Shown in pieces: positions 36,440 to 39,560 of a stretch of 39,560 bases of DNA. The stretch is from an uncultured Clostridia bacterium (GTDB lineage: Bacteria > Bacillota > Clostridia > Oscillospirales > QAMX01). Within the stretch, counting starts at the first letter, position 1, and every line of letters begins with the position of its first letter. The notes under the pieces are model-generated. The model worked only from the letters and a program-made list of their open reading frames with translations, made no database searches and was not told the DNA's origin. Made by a program: the position numbers and the translations under genes. The stretch is taken from contig CALWBW010000022.1 in assembly GCA_944376195.1 (NCBI GenBank), positions 1 to 39,560 on the forward strand. Reading direction: 5' to 3'.

Positions 36440-36588
36440 ACTGACAAAAGCCGGAAGAACGGAACGAGACAGGGGCGCGGCAGTTCAGGGAAAGATCGCG
36501 ACCTGCATCTCCCGCTCGCCGCCGCAGGATTTCCTGCGTTTCCGCAGAAGCTACAGAGAAGAGAAATACTGGAAAAAGGAGAATGAGG

Positions 36589-37509
36589 ATGATCCGGAAC
36601 AAATTTTTCAGCGCGGAAGAAATCGCGCCGCGCACCTTTCGCATTACCAACTGCTTTGACAGCCACGAGCGCATGACAACCTATTCCTACCTGCTCGAAG
36701 GCGACGAACGGGCCATGGTCATCGACACCATGTTCGGTTACGGCAATCTCAAGACTTTCTGCCGCGAACTGACCGACCGGCCGCTCTTCCTTGTGAATAC
36801 CCACTACCACGGCGACCACGCCGGCGGCAATTTTGATTTTGACGAGTGCTGGATTCATGCAGCCGACATCCCCTATTTGCAGAACATGGCGGCCGCAGTC
36901 AACGACCCTGCCACATTTCGCAACATGCGTTATGAGCAGATGAAACAGGCCGCGCTTCCGGAAAACCGCGACAGCATCCTGCCGACCGATTTTTCCATGC
37001 CCCACCCGATGTTTATCTGGCCGGTCTGGGATGGCGACTGCTTTGAACTGGGCAACCGTCTGGTGGAAGTCATAAAGGTAGGCGGCCATACGGCGGGAGA
37101 AATCGTCCTGCTCGACCGCACCACGCGCATCTGCTTCACCGGCGACGCCTGCAATTCCAACACCCTGTTGAATCTTCCGGGTTCCCTCTCCGTGGAGGAG
37201 TATTTAGAGAACCTCTATCACTTCAAAACCTTCCAGCCGGCGTTCGACCACTGCCACGGCGGACATGAAGACTTCGACGCATCCATCATCGACGAGGGGA
37301 TCGAGCTGTGCCGCCGCGTCTTGGACGGCACGGACGACCATTGGGAGACGACGGGAATGCGCGGCGGCGTGTGCTATTACGGCATGGCGCGTATCCCGCA
37401 GGAAACGGCGCTCGGCACCCGGTACGGCAGGAGCGACGGCAAACGGTTCAACATTGCCTATCTCGCCGAAACCGTCCGCAAAACGCCCAAAACCCCGCGT
37501 ATACTGTGA
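36589..37509 (+). CDS. Metallo-beta-lactamase fold hydrolase
   Basis: A 306-residue MBL-fold protein. The metal-binding HxHxDH is complete in NTHYHGDHAGG (His72, His74, Asp76, His77). Further ligands are His in VGGHTAGEIVLL, Asp in CFTGDACNSN and His in CHGGHEDFD near residue 225. The overall plan is like glyoxalase II-type and other small-molecule hydrolases, not an antibiotic beta-lactamase that can be recognised; it has no signal peptide. Of two close ATG codons, 36589 is chosen because AAGGAG lies 7 nt upstream, while 36583 is only 1-2 nt from it. It is monocistronic and divergent from the aldo/keto reductase. The substrate is unknown. Confidence 0.88.
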   Translation: MIRNKFFSAEEIAPRTFRITNCFDSHERMTTYSYLLEGDERAMVIDTMFGYGNLKTFCRELTDRPLFLVNTHYHGDHAGGNFDFDECWIHAADIPYLQNMAAAVNDPATFRNMRYEQMKQAALPENRDSILPTDFSMPHPMFIWPVWDGDCFELGNRLVEVIKVGGHTAGEIVLLDRTTRICFTGDACNSNTLLNLPGSLSVEEYLENLYHFKTFQPAFDHCHGGHEDFDASIIDEGIELCRRVLDGTDDHWETTGMRGGVCYYGMARIPQETALGTRYGRSDGKRFNIAYLAETVRKTPKTPRIL

Positions 37510-37539
37510 CGTTTTCCGCGCCGCGTCCCGCAAGCACTG

Positions 37540-37583
37540 AGCCCCCTGTATCCCGCCGCGGCGCTTCGGGATACAGGGGGGCT
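37540..37583 (+). terminator. Probable terminator of the MBL-fold gene
   Basis: A long stem (AGCCCCCTGTATCCCG with its complement, one extra G on the right arm) and an 11-nt loop. The T-run is displaced (ATAAATTCCGTTTTTT), so termination may be less efficient than elsewhere. Confidence 0.7.
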
Positions 37584-37609
37584 ATAAATTCCGTTTTTTC
37601 GGCAAAGAT

Positions 37610-37638
37610 TTGACAAAAATCGCGGTTTGTGCTATTTT
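37610..37638 (+). promoter_or_regulatory. Promoter of the ECF S component-kinase operon
   Basis: A perfect TTGACA (37610-37615), 17 bp, TATTTT (37633-37638). Transcription would begin near 37645, at the base of the first leader hairpin. Confidence 0.7.
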
Positions 37639-37644
37639 TAATTA

Positions 37645-37751
37645 GTATGGCTGAAGCCATGCGCGGATGACAGAAGTCATTTTCTGCCCCTTTGAGCAAA
37701 AGAGCCGAAAGGCGCACGCCCCATGAAGGGAACCGGCGCCTTCCATTTTTT
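37645..37751 (+). promoter_or_regulatory. Structured leader with attenuator, riboswitch-like, ligand unknown
   Basis: Three clear elements lie between the promoter and the gene. The first two are hairpins GTATGGC-TGAA-GCCATGC (37645-37662) and ATGAC-AGAA-GTCAT (37667-37680). The third is an intrinsic terminator with AAGGCGC / GCGCCTT as outer stem (37709-37715 with 37736-37742) and TTTTTT at 37746-37751. A short GCC-GAAA-GGC hairpin (37704-37713) shares bases with the terminator's left arm, so it could act as antiterminator. I checked it against the TPP, FMN, cobalamin, THF, preQ1, purine, lysine and glycine patterns I know and saw no match. A ligand-sensing role is inference. Confidence 0.5.
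37709..37751 (+). terminator. Attenuator terminator before the ECF S component gene
   Basis: A 7-bp outer stem with an inner CCC/GGG pairing and a six-T run. It ends 18 nt before the start codon, and no gene ends just upstream, so its role is most likely control of the downstream operon. Confidence 0.65.
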
Positions 37752-37769
37752 ATTGAAGGAGTATGTAAA

Positions 37770-38297
37770 ATGAAAGTCAGCGTAAAAAAACTGGTGTTTG
37801 CAGCCCTGTGTCTTGCCCTTTGCATTGTTTTGCCCTTTTTAACGGGGCAAATTCCGCAAATCGGCGGGATGCTCTCGCCCATGCACATTCCCGTCCTGCT
37901 GTGCGGTTTCCTCTGCGGTTGGCCGTACGCGCTGGCCGTCGGGTTGGTGGCGCCGCTGCTGCGCCATCTGATGTTCGGTATGCCGCCCATCCTGACCGCG
38001 CTGGTCATGACCTTCGAACTCGGCGCTTACGGCGCGTTTGCCGGGATTTTTTATCAAATCCTGCCGAAGAAAACGTCCTGCATCTATGTCGCACTCCTTC
38101 TGGCCATGCTGGCCGGGCGCGTGGTATACGGCGTGGCCAGTTTCATCATCCTGGGCGTTTCCGGGACCGCGTTTACCTTCCAGGCATTCCTCTCCGGCGC
38201 GTTTCTCACCGCCTGGCCGGGAATCCTCTGCCACATTATTGTAATCCCGCTCATTGTGATCGCACTAAAGAAAGCGAACTTGATGCCAAATGACTGA
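37770..38297 (+). CDS. ECF transporter S component, substrate unknown
   Basis: A 175-residue integral membrane protein with about six hydrophobic segments. It belongs to the energy-coupling-factor substrate-binding (S component) superfamily. The stretch GGMLSPMHIPVLLCGFLCGW and GLVAPLLRHLMFGMPP are characteristic of this family, and the late part keeps small-residue helices for contact with EcfT. It needs a shared EcfA/A'/T module, which is not in this window. The ATG at 37770 has GAAGGAG 8 nt upstream. Its stop overlaps the start of the kinase gene by 8 nt, so the two are translationally coupled. This suggests that the imported compound is phosphorylated on entry. Which vitamin or nucleoside-like compound it carries cannot be read from the sequence. 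Confidence 0.82.
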   Translation: MKVSVKKLVFAALCLALCIVLPFLTGQIPQIGGMLSPMHIPVLLCGFLCGWPYALAVGLVAPLLRHLMFGMPPILTALVMTFELGAYGAFAGIFYQILPKKTSCIYVALLLAMLAGRVVYGVASFIILGVSGTAFTFQAFLSGAFLTAWPGILCHIIVIPLIVIALKKANLMPND

Positions 38298-39342
38298 TTT
38301 ATCGGAAATTTTGCGGACGCACAGCGCCCGTTACCCGCTCATGGCGCCATGCGACGCCGTGAAGCTGGTGTACCAGAACGAGTTTGGCGGCGGCCATCTT
38401 GTGGAAAACGAAAAGGCAAGCCTTGCCTACCTCCTGTCCGAATATGACAGCGCGCGTTTCAGGAAGAACGCGCCGGAATCAGAAGATATCGGGGGCGGCT
38501 ACGCGCGTTTTCACCTGCGTCCCGCGCAGATTCCCTATGCGGAGTGTGTCAACCGGGTGTTTGTGCTCTCCTCGCGCCGCCGCGACGGTACGCGCGCGTC
38601 GTTTGAACGCAAACTCGGCGTCCTGCGCGCCTGCACGGCGGAGAGAACGTTTTCCTTCGGTGTGGACGAATTGGAGGAATACTTAGCCGCGTACCGCGAG
38701 GCGGGGTATCCGCCCGTCAGCCACAGCGCGGCCTATCGTGCGGCCTATCTGCCCGCCTACCGCGTCATCGACGCGCGCTATGTGCGCCTGATGTCCGCCG
38801 TATACGCCATCTATAACCTGTTCCTGCGCAAACGCAACCCCGTCATCTGCCTGGAAGGCCGCGCGGCCTCCGGCAAGACCACGGCGGCGGAACTGCTTGC
38901 GCCGCTCATCGGCGCGCAAATCATTCATATGGACGACTTTTTCCTCCCGCCCGAACTGCGCACGCCCGCGCGTTACGCCGAGGATGGCGGCAACGTCCAT
39001 TACGAACGTTTTTTCGAAGAGGTCGTTCGCGGGATCGAGCGCGGCGAACCGTTTTCTTACCGCGTGTTTGACTGCGGCGTCATGGCGTATACGGAGGTCC
39101 GGGAGGTAGACCCGGCGCTCCCCATTCTCATCGAGGGCGCGTACAGTATGCATCCCTATTTCGGGGACGCCTGCGATTTCCGCATTTTTTCCGATATTAC
39201 CCCCGCGCTCCAGCGCGAGCGGATTCTGGCACGTAACGGCGAGGCGATGCTCCGCCGGTTTGAAACCGAATGGATTCCGCTGGAGGAGCGGTATTTTGCC
39301 ACCTATAATCTTCGCGCGGCGTGCGATCTTGTATTGCCGTAA
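38290..39342 (+). CDS. Uridine kinase-like P-loop kinase with an extra N-terminal domain
   Basis: A 350-residue two-domain protein. Residues 1-175 or so form a separate domain of unknown function (YQNEFGGGHLVENEKASLAY, then YARFHLRPAQIP, VNRVFVLSS, GYPPVSHSAAYRAAYLPAYR). From about 183 on it is a kinase of the uridine kinase/phosphoribulokinase type: Walker A GRAASGKTT (190-198), HMDDFFLPPELR (213-224), a GGNVHYERF segment and IEGAYSMHP. It probably phosphorylates a nucleoside or vitamin-like alcohol. The start overlaps the end of the ECF S component gene, with no good ribosome site of its own, so translation is coupled. A terminator follows. True uridine kinase activity is not assured. Confidence 0.82.
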   Translation: MTDLSEILRTHSARYPLMAPCDAVKLVYQNEFGGGHLVENEKASLAYLLSEYDSARFRKNAPESEDIGGGYARFHLRPAQIPYAECVNRVFVLSSRRRDGTRASFERKLGVLRACTAERTFSFGVDELEEYLAAYREAGYPPVSHSAAYRAAYLPAYRVIDARYVRLMSAVYAIYNLFLRKRNPVICLEGRAASGKTTAAELLAPLIGAQIIHMDDFFLPPELRTPARYAEDGGNVHYERFFEEVVRGIERGEPFSYRVFDCGVMAYTEVREVDPALPILIEGAYSMHPYFGDACDFRIFSDITPALQRERILARNGEAMLRRFETEWIPLEERYFATYNLRAACDLVLP

Positions 39343-39375
39343 GCGCGCGTTTTCTGCCGTTCCCCGCAAAAAAGC

Positions 39376-39405
39376 AGGCCCCGGATTTTCTCCGGGGCCT
39401 TTTTC
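39376..39405. terminator. Bidirectional terminator between the kinase and tlyA
   Basis: A 10-bp stem AGGCCCCGGA / TCCGGGGCCT with a TTTTC loop and TTTTTC on the plus side; AAAAAAGC on the left gives a T-run for the minus strand. It separates convergent genes. Confidence 0.88.
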
Positions 39406-39410
39406 ATTTC

Positions 39411-39560
39411 TCATCGGTTTTTACGGGAAGGGTCGGAAAACCAGGCGTGCGCCGCGCGCACAACGCGCGCCGCCTCCGCCGGAAGGTCCGAAATTCCCGC
39501 TCCGCCGCCTTTTTCCAGCAGCATCAGAAACTCCACATTCCCCTGCGGGCCGGTGATGGG
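39411..39560 (-). CDS. tlyA: TlyA-like rRNA (cytidine-2'-O)-methyltransferase (3' end only)
   Basis: The last 49 codons of a minus-strand gene that continues past the right edge. The stretch PITGPQGNVEFLMLLEKG matches the C-terminal strand and helix of the FtsJ-like methyltransferase TlyA (compare SPIxGPxGNxEFL). The final PSRKNR is a short basic tail. TlyA methylates cytidines in 16S and/or 23S rRNA. The identification rests on this short region only, so an FtsJ-family relative is not excluded. Confidence 0.75.
   Translation of the reverse strand, partial: PITGPQGNVEFLMLLEKGGGAGISDLPAEAARVVRAAHAWFSDPSRKNR

Noticed and set aside
36589..37509. Possible antibiotic-resistance beta-lactamase
   Set aside because: The HxHxDH motif is common to the whole MBL fold. 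There is no signal peptide and no resemblance to known class B enzymes beyond the fold.

Overview
This window reads as chromosome from a spore-forming, anaerobic, fairly GC-rich member of the Clostridia. A gut Oscillospiraceae/Ruminococcaceae-like organism is my best guess. The support is a clostridial-type SpoIIE, paired GlgC/GlgD subunits, strong AGGAGG-type ribosome binding sites, ECF-type vitamin uptake and plant-polysaccharide enzymes. No tRNA, rRNA, CRISPR array, insertion sequence or phage gene was recognised. Most genes sit in short operons with readable sigma-A promoters and rho-independent terminators.

Layout. 1-3983 (minus): rpoB and the 5' end of rpoC, without rplJ/rplL upstream. 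4058-4280 (plus): an orphan promoter-terminator pair overlapping the rpoB promoter region. 4364-5194 (plus): an IolE-like TIM-barrel sugar isomerase. 5401-8218 (minus): spoIIE followed by one or two tiny genes; spoIIE has a promoter with the unusual 21-bp spacing known for Spo0A-activated promoters. 8607-9839 (minus): an intracellular GH10 xylanase. 10213-16273 (minus): a five-gene anionic-polymer operon (tandem CDP-glycerol glycerophosphotransferase, TagG-like permease, TagH-like ATPase, LicD, LytR-CpsA-Psr ligase). 16548-20757 (plus): a membrane-anchored BspA-like leucine-rich repeat protein, a ThuA-like protein and a GH3 xylosidase-type enzyme. 20828-22348: a divergent MIF-like tautomerase and a purine nucleoside phosphorylase, the latter followed by a 56-residue membrane protein. 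22428-33952 (minus): a glycogen operon glgB-glgP-glgC-glgD-glgA ending in a GH13-GH77 fusion. 34447-36299 (minus): an aldo/keto reductase and an SMP-30-type lactonase, divergent from an MBL-fold hydrolase (36589-37509). 37610-39342 (plus): a structured leader with an intrinsic terminator, then an ECF S component and a two-domain kinase. 39411-39560 (minus): the 3' end of a TlyA-like methyltransferase gene.

How the genes work together. The glycogen operon holds both synthesis (GlgC/GlgD make ADP-glucose, GlgA elongates, GlgB branches) and turnover (GlgP, plus the amylase/glucanotransferase fusion). The wall operon could make, export, decorate and anchor a glycerol-phosphate polymer. GH10 and GH3 both lack signal peptides, so imported xylo-oligosaccharides are probably finished inside the cell. 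The most novel-looking element is the ECF S component plus kinase, preceded by a leader whose fold matches no riboswitch class I can name. Other points worth checking are the orphan transcript at rpoB, the degenerate second half of the CDP-glycerol transferase, and the nested dyads in two divergent promoter regions.
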